NCBI RefSeq assembly: GCF_018474025.1
Contig: NZ_JAHCTA010000007.1
Coordinates: forward strand, 1-64,000
Direction: 5' to 3'
From: Alteromonas oceanisediminis
Lineage (GTDB): Bacteria; Pseudomonadota; Gammaproteobacteria; Enterobacterales; Alteromonadaceae
DNA length: 64,000 nucleotides
In this document: positions 37,131 to 45,684 of the stretch, one piece after another
Layout: every line of letters begins with the position of its first letter
Position numbering within the stretch: position 1 is the stretch's first letter
The notes under the pieces: model-generated
Database searches by the model: none
What the model was told of the DNA's origin: nothing
Seen by the model: only the letters and a program-made list of their open reading frames with translations
Translations under genes and position numbers: made by a program

Positions 37131-38213
37131 TTGAACCGCATGATCGCTATCGATATTGCTCGCGCAATCGCTATCTTTGGCATGGTGATTGTTAATTTCA
37201 AAATTGTGATGAATGTGCAAAATGACGATTCTTTTTCGTATGTGTTTGCTGGTTTACTTGAGGGGCGGGCATCTGCATTATTTGTTATTTTAGCAGGAAT
37301 AGGCATCACCTTCGTAACACGTAATACCGGCCGTTTTGATTTAACTTCAGAAACAACTAAATCGAGGTGGTTACTGATAAAACGTGGTGTGTTATTGATG
37401 TTACTTGGGTTAGCCTATGTGCCTATTTGGGAAGCCGACATTCTCCATTTTTACGGCGTGTATTTTATCATCGCTGCCTTTGTGTTCACATTGAATAATA
37501 GGTCACTATTATTGATAAGCGGCTTCTTTATATTTGCTTTTCCGCTGTTGTTATTCTGCTTTGATTACAATCATGGCTGGGATTGGAATACTCTAACGTA
37601 CCATGGGCTCTGGACTTTAGATGGTATGTTTAGACACTTATTTTTCAATGGCTTTCATCCAGTTTTTCCTTGGTGTGGATTTTTGGTTTTCGGCATGTGG
37701 TTAGGTAGACAAGATTTGCTTAATCCTCTGGTCAAAAAGCAACTATTGGTCGGCGCGATCACTATCCTGGTCGTCACTGAGTTACTTTTTTACGGTGTAA
37801 GGTTATTCGCTGAAACACATTCTGAACTAGCAATAGATCCAGAACTAATCAGCTTATTATCTAGCACATCGATGATTCCCCCTCTACCTCAATATATGCT
37901 CAGCGCAGCCAGTTCGGCGGTTATTGTGTTAGTCGGGTGTTTTTATTTGGCTGATAAATTTCAATCAAGCAAACTAAGCCAGTGGTTAACGCAAACCGGC
38001 CAAGTATCGTTAACGCTCTATGTGGCGCACGTAATTTTAGGTATGGGAATATTAGACTCGCTGGGACTACTCAATAATCAACCAATCGGTGTAGCATTGT
38101 TTTCAGCCTTTTTGTTTTGCTTTTCCAGTATTGTGTTTAGCGTTTGCTGGCTGAATAAATTTAAGACCGGACCACTTGAGTGGGTATTTAAAAAGCTTGT
38201 AAAAAGAGCCTGA
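37131..38213 (+). CDS. DUF418-like multi-pass membrane protein
   Basis: This 360-residue protein has about ten hydrophobic helices and begins with IAIDIARAIAIFGMVIVNF, the pattern of DUF418/HGSNAT-like membrane proteins. Some relatives are annotated as acyltransferases, but no activity is certain. TTG at 37131 is the likely start, because AGGAG lies seven bases upstream; an ATG at 37140 is too far from it. The divergent TetR gene and shared operator suggest induction by a small hydrophobic compound. Confidence 0.82.
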   Translation: MNRMIAIDIARAIAIFGMVIVNFKIVMNVQNDDSFSYVFAGLLEGRASALFVILAGIGITFVTRNTGRFDLTSETTKSRWLLIKRGVLLMLLGLAYVPIWEADILHFYGVYFIIAAFVFTLNNRSLLLISGFFIFAFPLLLFCFDYNHGWDWNTLTYHGLWTLDGMFRHLFFNGFHPVFPWCGFLVFGMWLGRQDLLNPLVKKQLLVGAITILVVTELLFYGVRLFAETHSELAIDPELISLLSSTSMIPPLPQYMLSAASSAVIVLVGCFYLADKFQSSKLSQWLTQTGQVSLTLYVAHVILGMGILDSLGLLNNQPIGVALFSAFLFCFSSIVFSVCWLNKFKTGPLEWVFKKLVKRA

Positions 38214-38454
38214 CTGGAGGCTAAGTAGATCGGTTTTCAGGATTTAGACGCGTGAGATAAGTGTCGGTATGCATTTTATTTTAGTGTGGTCACTGCTACA
38301 TGCCGTGATTTCTTAATGACTCGTAAACTAACCTGAATGCTGACGTTGCTATCGGAGACTGCAAAGCCGCAATAATTCGCTTGCTTTTTAATCAAACAAC
38401 AACTACTGTATATAACAACAGTATAAAAAGGTAATTAAGCAGCGAGGTTGGTTT

Positions 38455-38823
38455 ATGACACTGGGTATTACAGCAATTGATAAACAGTTATCAAAGTATG
38501 GGTTAGCCAATGGGGCGTGCGACAACCCGTTCCAAAAAGTAGACTTATGTTTTGGCGGTGAACAACCTGACATATCCGGTTTCAAAATTCCGTTTTGTAT
38601 TGCAAAGGCGATTTTTCAAACGCCCATGTATACTCGGCTTTATTTGCACCGCTTCGTGGCGCCCAAGGCAGATAAGCCCTTTGCCTGCTGTCTTATGACT
38701 GAAAACGGTGACGTTATTGAGCGAGTCTATTATGAGAACTCGCGGCGCTATTACCAATGCAGTGACCGGTTGCTAATCCTGCTGACATCGTTGTGGTTAA
38801 GCGGTAGGTCTAAAGCCGCTTAA
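38455..38823 (+). CDS. Hypothetical protein of 122 residues
   Basis: I recognise no family. The product has five cysteines, a central segment with YTRLYLHRFVAPKADKPFACCL, and no signal peptide or strong membrane helix. GAGG lies about eight bases before the ATG. It sits after a 240-base gap with nothing visible and ends just before the convergent M1 peptidase gene. A real but taxon-restricted gene is most likely. Confidence 0.55.
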   Translation: MTLGITAIDKQLSKYGLANGACDNPFQKVDLCFGGEQPDISGFKIPFCIAKAIFQTPMYTRLYLHRFVAPKADKPFACCLMTENGDVIERVYYENSRRYYQCSDRLLILLTSLWLSGRSKAA

Positions 38824-38837
38824 CCCGTCAGTTAGAC

Positions 38838-40733
38838 TTAATCCTCAAAGTAGCCTTCATTCGCTTTGATGGTTAATGGGTGATAGCCCGGCTTAGCCTG
38901 CTCGAATGCTTTCTTGGCAAAAGCCTTGCCTTCCTCGGTTTTCACCAATTCTCGATACAATGGTTTAACTAACTTGTTGCGGCCGATACTGGTTAGATAA
39001 TTAAACAGCCGGTCATAGGCAGGTTGATATTGATTGTGTACTGCAATCATAAGCCAACTGTGCGCTATTTCATTGTTGCGACTTTGAGTAAGAGAGAAAG
39101 ACTGATCAAGCTCGATCAATTGCGTGTCATCCAATGACCTTGGAAGATTGTTCAAAAAATACAACCATTCGTGTACCGTCCACTGTTCGGTGTCGATATC
39201 TGAAGCGTTGAGTTCACCTTCGAGCCATGCGCTGCGCGCACTATCAATTTTTGCAAATGCGTCGGATTCAGGCACGGGTGCCCCCTCAGGAATACCGGGC
39301 TCAAATATCCACTGCATAACACGTTCTCGATTCAATACATCAGCAAAATCGCTGAGTAATGTTTTGTCTAAATAAGCAATAAATTCATCCGTGGTAATAC
39401 TTTGAAATTCAAACGCTTTAAAATAATCAACTAAGAATGCATCGAAGTTTTCACGCCCCACTTTCTGCTCTAACTCGCGTAAAAAGAGCGCCCCTTTCTC
39501 ATAAGGAATATTTGAAAAAACATCGTCTGGATTGCGGCCGCGCAAATCAATCGCCAGTATCTGGTCATTGGGCGGGAGTGATTCAATATCATTTTGTAGA
39601 TCCTGATAGCCCAGAACCGCTTCCATCTTGTAGCGTGGTGTCCCATAGATCATTTCCATAATGCGATAGGTTAAGTAAGTGGTGAAACCTTCATTCAACC
39701 AGAGATCACGCCATGTTGCATTGGTCACTGTGTTGCCCGACCAACTGTGCGCTAATTCGTGAGCAATTAATGCGACCAAGCTTTTATCGCCAGCGATCAC
39801 GGTGGGAGTGATGAACGATAGGCGTGGGTTCTCCATACCACCAAAAGGAAACGAAGGCGGTAGGATCAATAAATCGTACCGATCCCAGCTGTAAGGCCCA
39901 TATTTTTCTTTCGTAGCAATTAACATGCTTTCAGTATCTTCAAACTCCGCTGCCGCCGCGTCTAACACGGAGGGCTCAGCATACACTCCTGTTCGCTCAC
40001 CCATGGCCCGAAACTCCAAGTCACCAATCGCTAATGCAATCAGATAGGAGGGGATCGGTTGTGGCATAGTGAATTCGTAAATGCCATCGCGCTCGGCATT
40101 AGGATCGTTAGCGGCACTCATGACCGCGCGCAGTTCCAAAGGCGTTCTGATTATCGCATCGTAGGTGACACGTACTTTAGGAGAATCTTGTAGCGGGATA
40201 AAACTGCGCGCATGAACCGCTTGAGCCTGAGTGAACAAAAAGGGGTGCTGTTTGCCCGCGGTTTGTGCCGGCGTTAACCACTGCACACCGGATGCATCAG
40301 GTGATGTGGCATAATTAATGGTAACAGCCTCGGCCCCCACCGGTAATTCAATGTGCAAGGCTGCGCCTAACTCGGGCTGGGCCGGTTTTAAATCCCAGTC
40401 AATCGGCACGTCATTGACATGAACTGAACTGATGGCAATGTCTCTGGTATCCAAAATTAGGGTATTTTCACCTTCTATGACGCGCTCAATATCCAGTGTG
40501 GCGGTACCAATAAGCTGCTGATCAGTGAAATTGGCGGTTAAATCCAAGCCAATGTGCGTCACGATAATCTCATCCGGATTGGCGAACGAGTGATAGTCTT
40601 TACTTACGTCGATAGACTGCTGTTTGCTTGACGCCTGTTCAGACTGCGCCACGTTGCGTGTTGAAGGCGCTGGTTGGGTACATGCCATCAGCAAAGCAGT
40701 GGCAGCTATTGCCGTCAAATAGGTTATTTTCAT
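38838..40733 (-). CDS. M1 family metallopeptidase lipoprotein
   Basis: This 631-residue zinc aminopeptidase is of the leukotriene-A4-hydrolase-like M1 branch. A lipoprotein signal peptide ends at LLMAC (lipid Cys18). The substrate motif GGMEN is at 298-302, the zinc site HELAH at 325-329 with the third ligand E348 in NEGF, and a helical C-terminal domain follows. It should trim peptides from a membrane anchor in the periplasm. Divergent from isoaspartyl dipeptidase across 157 bases, it makes a small peptide-catabolism pair. Confidence 0.93.
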   Translation of the reverse strand: MKITYLTAIAATALLMACTQPAPSTRNVAQSEQASSKQQSIDVSKDYHSFANPDEIIVTHIGLDLTANFTDQQLIGTATLDIERVIEGENTLILDTRDIAISSVHVNDVPIDWDLKPAQPELGAALHIELPVGAEAVTINYATSPDASGVQWLTPAQTAGKQHPFLFTQAQAVHARSFIPLQDSPKVRVTYDAIIRTPLELRAVMSAANDPNAERDGIYEFTMPQPIPSYLIALAIGDLEFRAMGERTGVYAEPSVLDAAAAEFEDTESMLIATKEKYGPYSWDRYDLLILPPSFPFGGMENPRLSFITPTVIAGDKSLVALIAHELAHSWSGNTVTNATWRDLWLNEGFTTYLTYRIMEMIYGTPRYKMEAVLGYQDLQNDIESLPPNDQILAIDLRGRNPDDVFSNIPYEKGALFLRELEQKVGRENFDAFLVDYFKAFEFQSITTDEFIAYLDKTLLSDFADVLNRERVMQWIFEPGIPEGAPVPESDAFAKIDSARSAWLEGELNASDIDTEQWTVHEWLYFLNNLPRSLDDTQLIELDQSFSLTQSRNNEIAHSWLMIAVHNQYQPAYDRLFNYLTSIGRNKLVKPLYRELVKTEEGKAFAKKAFEQAKPGYHPLTIKANEGYFED

Positions 40734-40890
40734 TATTATTCCTTACGCCAGAGAGAATGTTTAGTGTGCCACAGCGTCGTACCCGGTTAAATCTGAGATT
40801 CACGTCGGCGGGAAAAAACTTGCTATATCAGCTTGTTCAATTAGGATCGTCTGCCTTGATGAAAGACCCTCACCACGGAGTATTTAGTCA

Positions 40891-42072
40891 GTGACCATTC
40901 AGTCAAACGAAGCCCAGCCCATGATCCTTATTAAAAATGCTGATGTTTATGCACCAGAACATCTCGGCTTGCGGCATATTGTTATGGGTGGCGGCAAACT
41001 TTTGTATATCGGTCAAACGCTTCCGACCCTGGCTGATGAGTTTGATGTCACAGTGATTGACGCTGATGGCCACATGGTGACCCCTGGTTTTGTGGACAGC
41101 CACACGCACATGACCGGCGGCGGCGGTGAAGCGGGCTTCTCGACCCGTGTTCCGCCTGTGCCGATGAGCAAATTTACTCGTGCAGGTGTCACCACGGCGG
41201 TTGGCCTGCTGGGGACCGACGATCTGACGCGCAACACTGAATCAGTTATTGCGCAAGTGTACGCACTGCGCGAAGAAGGCTTTTCAGCCTACTGCTATAC
41301 CGGCGGCTATCACTTACCGCCAACAACGTTAACCGGTTCGGTTAAATCAGACATTGTATTTATTGAGCCAATTGTGGGCGTTGGCGAATTGGCGATCAGC
41401 GACCATCGCTCCAGCCAGCCGACATTGAACGAGCTACTCAAAGTCGCTTCTGAAGCGCACGTTGCGCGATTGATGACGGGTAAAGCAGGCATCTTGCACT
41501 TGCATCTGGGTGATGGCAAACGCGGACTGAGTCTGATACGTGAAGCATTGAGTGAAGCTGAAATTCCGGCCCGTACTTATAATCCAACCCATGTGAACCG
41601 TCAAAAGACCTTATTTGAAGAAGCTTGTGAACTGACTAAACACGGCTGTTGGATTGACGTGACAGCGTTTGAAACGGATGGTGAAGGCTATGAGCCTGCC
41701 GACGCATTGCTGCGCTACATGTCCACATCGCTGGCACAGGATAAACTGACCATTAGCAGCGATGGTGGTGGCTGTTTACCGTCCTTTGACGGTTGCGGGC
41801 ACATGACAAAGATGGATTTTGCTGATTCTAGCGCCATGACCGATGTGTTCTATGAATTGGTCGATGACGGTCACAATGTGGCTAATTTTCTTCCGTTTTT
41901 CACCAGCAACGTAGCTGACGTGATGTGCTTCCAGCACAAAGGCCGGCTAATCCAAGGGCTGGATGCCGATGTCCTGATTTTCGGTGAAAACAAGCGCTTG
42001 AAGCACGTTATTGCGCAAGGTCGCTTGCATATCAAAAACGGTGAAACCCTGCTTAAAGGTACCTTCGAATAG
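40891..42072 (+). CDS. iadA: Isoaspartyl dipeptidase (beta-aspartyl peptidase)
   Basis: IadA hydrolyses isoaspartyl dipeptides left by degradation of damaged proteins. The 393-residue product matches E. coli IadA along its length: metal ligands H71 and H73 in DSHTHMTGGGGEAG, the bridging lysine in MTGKAGILHLHLGD, YNPTHVNR and the catalytic aspartate in SSDGGG. The start is uncertain: GTG at 40891 or ATG at 40921, the latter closer to the family start (MILIKNADVYAPE). Confidence 0.93.
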   Translation: MTIQSNEAQPMILIKNADVYAPEHLGLRHIVMGGGKLLYIGQTLPTLADEFDVTVIDADGHMVTPGFVDSHTHMTGGGGEAGFSTRVPPVPMSKFTRAGVTTAVGLLGTDDLTRNTESVIAQVYALREEGFSAYCYTGGYHLPPTTLTGSVKSDIVFIEPIVGVGELAISDHRSSQPTLNELLKVASEAHVARLMTGKAGILHLHLGDGKRGLSLIREALSEAEIPARTYNPTHVNRQKTLFEEACELTKHGCWIDVTAFETDGEGYEPADALLRYMSTSLAQDKLTISSDGGGCLPSFDGCGHMTKMDFADSSAMTDVFYELVDDGHNVANFLPFFTSNVADVMCFQHKGRLIQGLDADVLIFGENKRLKHVIAQGRLHIKNGETLLKGTFE

Positions 42073-42179
42073 GTATCACCCCGGATTTGTCGCATTGCGC
42101 TTGAGCTTTACCGCAGCAACCTTTACAACCGAAACAACACAGCTTAGTGTGCTGTAAGTAACGCATATGGAGAGGGCTA

Positions 42180-42872
42180 GTGAGTTTGTCTACCACATCA
42201 CCTGCTGTACAGTTTGAGAAGGTCACCTTCGCCTACGATCATAGCGATGCGCCGGTGATTGATGTACCGGCGTGGACATTAGCTCAGGGGCAACATAGCT
42301 TTATTTACGGCGCATCAGGTTCGGGTAAAAGTACCCTACTTAATCTCATATGCGGCACTTTGGTTCCCACATCGGGCGAGATTGCACTACTAGACAAGCC
42401 ATTCTCCACACTAAGCTCATCTAAGCGGGACGCTTTTCGTGCACGTCATATTGGCGTTGTATTTCAGCAGTTTAATCTTATCGAATACCTCAGTGTGGCG
42501 CAGAACATTCACGCAGCGGCACATTTTGCGCGGCATAAGCACGCTGATTTAGATCAGACCATGGCATCATTCTGCCAACGGCTAGAATTGCCTGTCAGTA
42601 TTTTATCTCAACAGGCGAGTACACTCAGCGTCGGCCAACAACAACGAGTGGCCATTGCGCGAGCTTTGATTAACCGCCCTGAATTGCTGGTGGTGGACGA
42701 GCCAACGTCTGCACTGGACCGCCAGGCACGAGATGGCTTTATGCAGCTGTTATTCGATTGCCTATCGGGTACACAAACAACATTACTGTTTGTGAGTCAT
42801 GATGAAGCATTGGCAGAGCGTTTCGAGCATCAGCTCAACATCACCTCATTCACACAGGCAACATCGGTATGA
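42180..42872 (+). CDS. ABC transporter ATP-binding protein (LolD/MacB type)
   Basis: This 230-residue ATPase has Walker A GASGSGKST (about 43-51), signature LSVGQQQR and Walker B LLVVDEPTSALD. The sequence class matches LolD, MacB and FtsE, which power mechanotransmission-type exporters. A GTG start follows GGAGA by six bases. It overlaps the permease gene by four bases (ATGA). No membrane-fusion protein or outer-membrane partner is adjacent, so the exported substrate is unknown. Confidence 0.9.
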   Translation: MSLSTTSPAVQFEKVTFAYDHSDAPVIDVPAWTLAQGQHSFIYGASGSGKSTLLNLICGTLVPTSGEIALLDKPFSTLSSSKRDAFRARHIGVVFQQFNLIEYLSVAQNIHAAAHFARHKHADLDQTMASFCQRLELPVSILSQQASTLSVGQQQRVAIARALINRPELLVVDEPTSALDRQARDGFMQLLFDCLSGTQTTLLFVSHDEALAERFEHQLNITSFTQATSV

Positions 42873-44113
42873 TCAGTACTATCGCACTGAACAGTTTGAA
42901 GAACCGACGCGGAGCGGTTGTGCTGTCGCTATTGTCCATATTTGTCAGCGTGATGGTGCTGCTCAGTGTGGATAATATTCGTCAACAAGCCAAGGACAGT
43001 TTCGGTCGCACCGTGTCAGGGGTCGACTTGATCGTTGGCGCCAGAACCGGCCAAGTCAACTTGTTGCTGTATTCCGTGTTCCGTATGGGTAACCCGACCA
43101 ACAATATTAGCTGGGACAGCATAGAAACGCTGCGCGCTGCACCGGGCGTTGATTGGGTGGTGCCTATCTCACTGGGTGATTCGCATCGCGGTTTTCGTGT
43201 GATAGGCACTACAGACAGCTACTTTAACCATTTCCAATACGGTAACCAGAGAGCGCTTGCGTTTTCGCAGGGTTCCGCGTTTTCAACGCCTTTCGGTGCG
43301 GTTATTGGTTCGGATGTGGCAGAACAGTTGGGCTACCGCATTGCTGACGAGATCGTACTGTCACACGGTGTTGGCCATACGAGCTTTACGCATCATAAAC
43401 ATTCACCGTTTAAGGTCGTTGGTGTGTTAGAACCCACGGGTACACCGGTGGATAAAACAGTGCACGTCAGCCTTACAGGGCTGGCCGCGGCTCATATGCA
43501 AGAGGCCGATGTGGATGCACTCGTGGATCGTCTTGCACGCGGCGAAACAGCAAATGTTGAAATCAATCAGGTCACAGCCGCCTTCGTTGGCTTAGAAAAC
43601 CGCATTCAGGCGCTTCAACTGCAACGCAATATTAATCAATTCGACGGCGAGCCATTGATGGCTATTTTACCCGGCGTTGCACTGGCTGAACTGTGGCAAC
43701 TCGTTGGCAGTGTGGAAAATGTATTATTAGTGATTTCCGCGCTCATTTTATGTTCATCGTTGCTGGGCATGGCGACCATGTTACTCACCTCTATCCGTGA
43801 GCGACAACGTGAGTTCGCCGTTTTACGTGCCATTGGGGCAGGCCCCCACGTGGTGTTTGCGCTCATTCAACTGGAAGCTTTTTTAATCAGTGTCGTGGCA
43901 AGTTTTGCGGCGCTATTTGCTGTGTGGCTTGCACTGGCGTTGGGGCAGGAATGGCTAAGTCATGAGTATGGTTTGTTTATTGAAAACGAGGTGATGTCGC
44001 TGTCTTCATTGATCCTGATAGGCATAGTCTGTGCGGCCAGCTTCGTGATCGCCTGCATACCGGCCATTAACGCCTTTAGGCAAAGTCTTCATCAAGGGCT
44101 TTCTTCTAAATAG
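42869..44113 (+). CDS. FtsX-like ABC transporter permease
   Basis: This 414-residue inner-membrane protein has the MacB/LolC layout: one N-terminal helix (about 16-34), a large periplasmic domain (about 40-275) and three C-terminal helices with the FtsX signature region SIRERQREFAVLRAIGA. The start overlaps the ATPase gene, so a two-gene transporter is likely. Its target cannot be read; members export lipoproteins, peptides or act as signalling modules. Confidence 0.9.
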   Translation: MISTIALNSLKNRRGAVVLSLLSIFVSVMVLLSVDNIRQQAKDSFGRTVSGVDLIVGARTGQVNLLLYSVFRMGNPTNNISWDSIETLRAAPGVDWVVPISLGDSHRGFRVIGTTDSYFNHFQYGNQRALAFSQGSAFSTPFGAVIGSDVAEQLGYRIADEIVLSHGVGHTSFTHHKHSPFKVVGVLEPTGTPVDKTVHVSLTGLAAAHMQEADVDALVDRLARGETANVEINQVTAAFVGLENRIQALQLQRNINQFDGEPLMAILPGVALAELWQLVGSVENVLLVISALILCSSLLGMATMLLTSIRERQREFAVLRAIGAGPHVVFALIQLEAFLISVVASFAALFAVWLALALGQEWLSHEYGLFIENEVMSLSSLILIGIVCAASFVIACIPAINAFRQSLHQGLSSK

Positions 44114-44168
44114 CGTTTGTTGCAGATCGATTGTTTTTGTGAGAAGTCAGCCACGTAGTCACCTTTAA

Positions 44169-44305
44169 ATCGCCAACACTTTTTCGACGGGCGCATCAAT
44201 CTGTGTAGCTTTCGACACATCTTTACCTTCATTCAATTCATCAATAGCCGCCTGAGCAGCAATCCTGACAAACACTGAGGCCGAAACAGAAAGGTTTACA
44301 GTGTC
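44169..44305 (-). other. ORF fragment without start, downstream of parE remnant
   Basis: About 45 codons are open on the minus strand (product includes AAIDELNEGKDVSKATQIDAP, ending LAI) in the same frame as the parE remnant and just past its stop. No start codon with a ribosome site is visible at its head. It may be a broken antitoxin-like or cassette gene; I do not recognise it. Confidence 0.3.
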
Positions 44306-44317
44306 AATTGGATATAG

Positions 44318-44599
44318 CTATAAATGCGGATTTACTTTTCTTAAAATGCGAGAAATTTCAATATAGTCAACTCGTCTAACGAAAAATATAGAGTATGAGT
44401 TAACAACAGCTCGCTGATATCCTTTTTTGATGTAATCTACATTTGGTTATATTTCAGAATGTTGCGCTATCGTCTCAAATTTACTGGCAAGCTCTTAATA
44501 AAAAGCAACAGCGTTGCCTTCGCCGTGATGTTCTAAACCGTATTCTAAAATATTTACCAAGTCCTTATCTGCGGCGTTTGTTAGCCTATAACTTGGCAT
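44318..44599 (-). pseudogene. ParE-like toxin gene disabled by two ochre codons
   Basis: Starting at the ATG at 44599 inside the end of parD, one frame of 93 codons reads like a RelE/ParE toxin: PSYRLTNAADKDLVNILEYG, HHGEGNAVAFY, ELASKFETIAQHSEI, NVDYIKKGYQRAVVNSYSIF and ISRILRKVNPHL. It is broken only by TAA at codon 35 (44495-44497, where Lys is usual) and TAA at codon 51 (44447-44449, where Tyr is usual). Each is one substitution from sense. The overlap with parD is typical of parDE operons. The toxin is therefore almost certainly inactive. Confidence 0.85.
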
Positions 44600-44843
44600 T
44601 TAATGCCCTCTTTTGAAGAACATCATTCAGAATTTCTTTAGGTGACCTGTCAGAAATCCCACTGTTTTCGGCCATAAGCAAAGCCTCTCGAATGACATTG
44701 ATTTCCTCAGAACGTGTTTGTTCCTTGCGAATAAGGTCGCGCAGTAACTCGCTATCACTGGCGTATTTACCCGTGTTTAGCTGTGCCTGCAGCCATTCAT
44801 TTTGTTGGTTCGTTACCGTAATGCTCTTTTTAACCATACTCAT
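44586..44843 (-). CDS. parD: ParD-family antitoxin
   Basis: This 85-residue protein has an N-terminal ribbon-helix-helix (KKSITVTNQQNEWLQAQLN, then YASDSELLRDLIRKEQ) that binds operator DNA and a C-terminal tail that in this family wraps the ParE toxin. GGAG lies nine bases before the ATG. The frame is intact although the overlapping parE gene has two stops, so this is an orphan antitoxin that may persist as a DNA-binding repressor or against related toxins. Confidence 0.86.
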   Translation of the reverse strand: MSMVKKSITVTNQQNEWLQAQLNTGKYASDSELLRDLIRKEQTRSEEINVIREALLMAENSGISDRSPKEILNDVLQKRALNAKL

Positions 44844-44949
44844 AGGGTAGATCTCCAGTCACATGGTAGTATTTAATGCTACCACTGATGGAATGATGAT
44901 CGCGACTATCCAAAGCAATCGGCATCTCATTAGCATAAGGCTGGAGCCA

Positions 44950-45225
44950 CTCTCAAAAGCCTGATTGCGAAACACCATTTGAATAGCGAAGACGTCAATA
45001 CAGTCGAACTGTGGACGAATGGACTGAGTCGATTGGGCTAGACCACCCCAATATGGAACTCACACACTGCGCGGTACTAAATCGTCGTTGATTTATAAGA
45101 AAGCTAAAAACGTAAGGGCGTGTCAGTTATTACTAGGGCATTCTAAGATTGAAACACGACAGGTTGTCTTGGGGGTGAAGTAAACAATGCATTAGCGTTA
45201 TCTGAAAATCTTGATGTTTTCATCG
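44950..45225 (+). pseudogene. Tyrosine recombinase (integrase) remnant
   Basis: Pieces of an integrase C-terminal domain appear in shifting frames. From 44987 the frame gives RQYSRTVDEWTESIGLDHPN; from 45052 it gives YGTHTLRGTKSSLIYKKAKN then CQLLLGHSKIET, containing the HxLR and GH boxes; from 45168 a third frame gives LGGEVNNALALSENLDV. A normal member would read these as one chain with the Tyr nucleophile between the last two. At least two frameshifts separate the pieces and the catalytic Tyr is lost. Further decayed codons extend upstream. It marks a former mobile element beside the parDE remnant. Confidence 0.8.
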
Positions 45226-45684
45226 CTAGAGCGTGTCGATCAGAGATCGAGATATTGCGGCTAAGCCATCGTGTAATTGCCCTGAAACAGCAACCGGTTT
45301 ATGTGTTTCACGATCGACGAAAACGTGCGTTAGCGAGCCTTGTGCGCGCAACAGATTATCATTATGCCAGAATAATCCGAGCTGATAGTCTACCGAGGAG
45401 TGGCCAATTCGCGTCACACGAAGCCCGCACTCAAGCTGTTCGGGGTATGCAACAGGCTTAAAATAAGCACATTGAGATGCAACGATAAAGCCAATAACGT
45501 TGCCCTGATGAATATCTAAACCGCCCCGCTCGATGAGGAAGCGATTGATGACTGAGTCAAAATACGCATAGTACGTGACGTTATTCACGTGCCCGTATAA
45601 ATCATTGTCACCCCAGCGCGTCTGTATAGGATAGAAGCAGGCAAAGTCGCTCCGACAAAGTTTCTCAGTTTGACTCGCCCTCAT
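45226..45684 (-). CDS. Acyl-CoA thioesterase (4HBT/YbgC type hot-dog)
   Basis: This 152-residue hot-dog protein has the 4-hydroxybenzoyl-CoA thioesterase active-site pattern TRWGDNDLYGHVNNVTYYAYFD, whose Asp and the following GHVNN define the family. It should hydrolyse an acyl-CoA in the cytosol. The start is directly next to the alcohol dehydrogenase stop (one base apart), so the two are probably co-translated from the lacI-led operon. The substrate is unknown. Confidence 0.88.
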   Translation of the reverse strand: MRASQTEKLCRSDFACFYPIQTRWGDNDLYGHVNNVTYYAYFDSVINRFLIERGGLDIHQGNVIGFIVASQCAYFKPVAYPEQLECGLRVTRIGHSSVDYQLGLFWHNDNLLRAQGSLTHVFVDRETHKPVAVSGQLHDGLAAISRSLIDTL

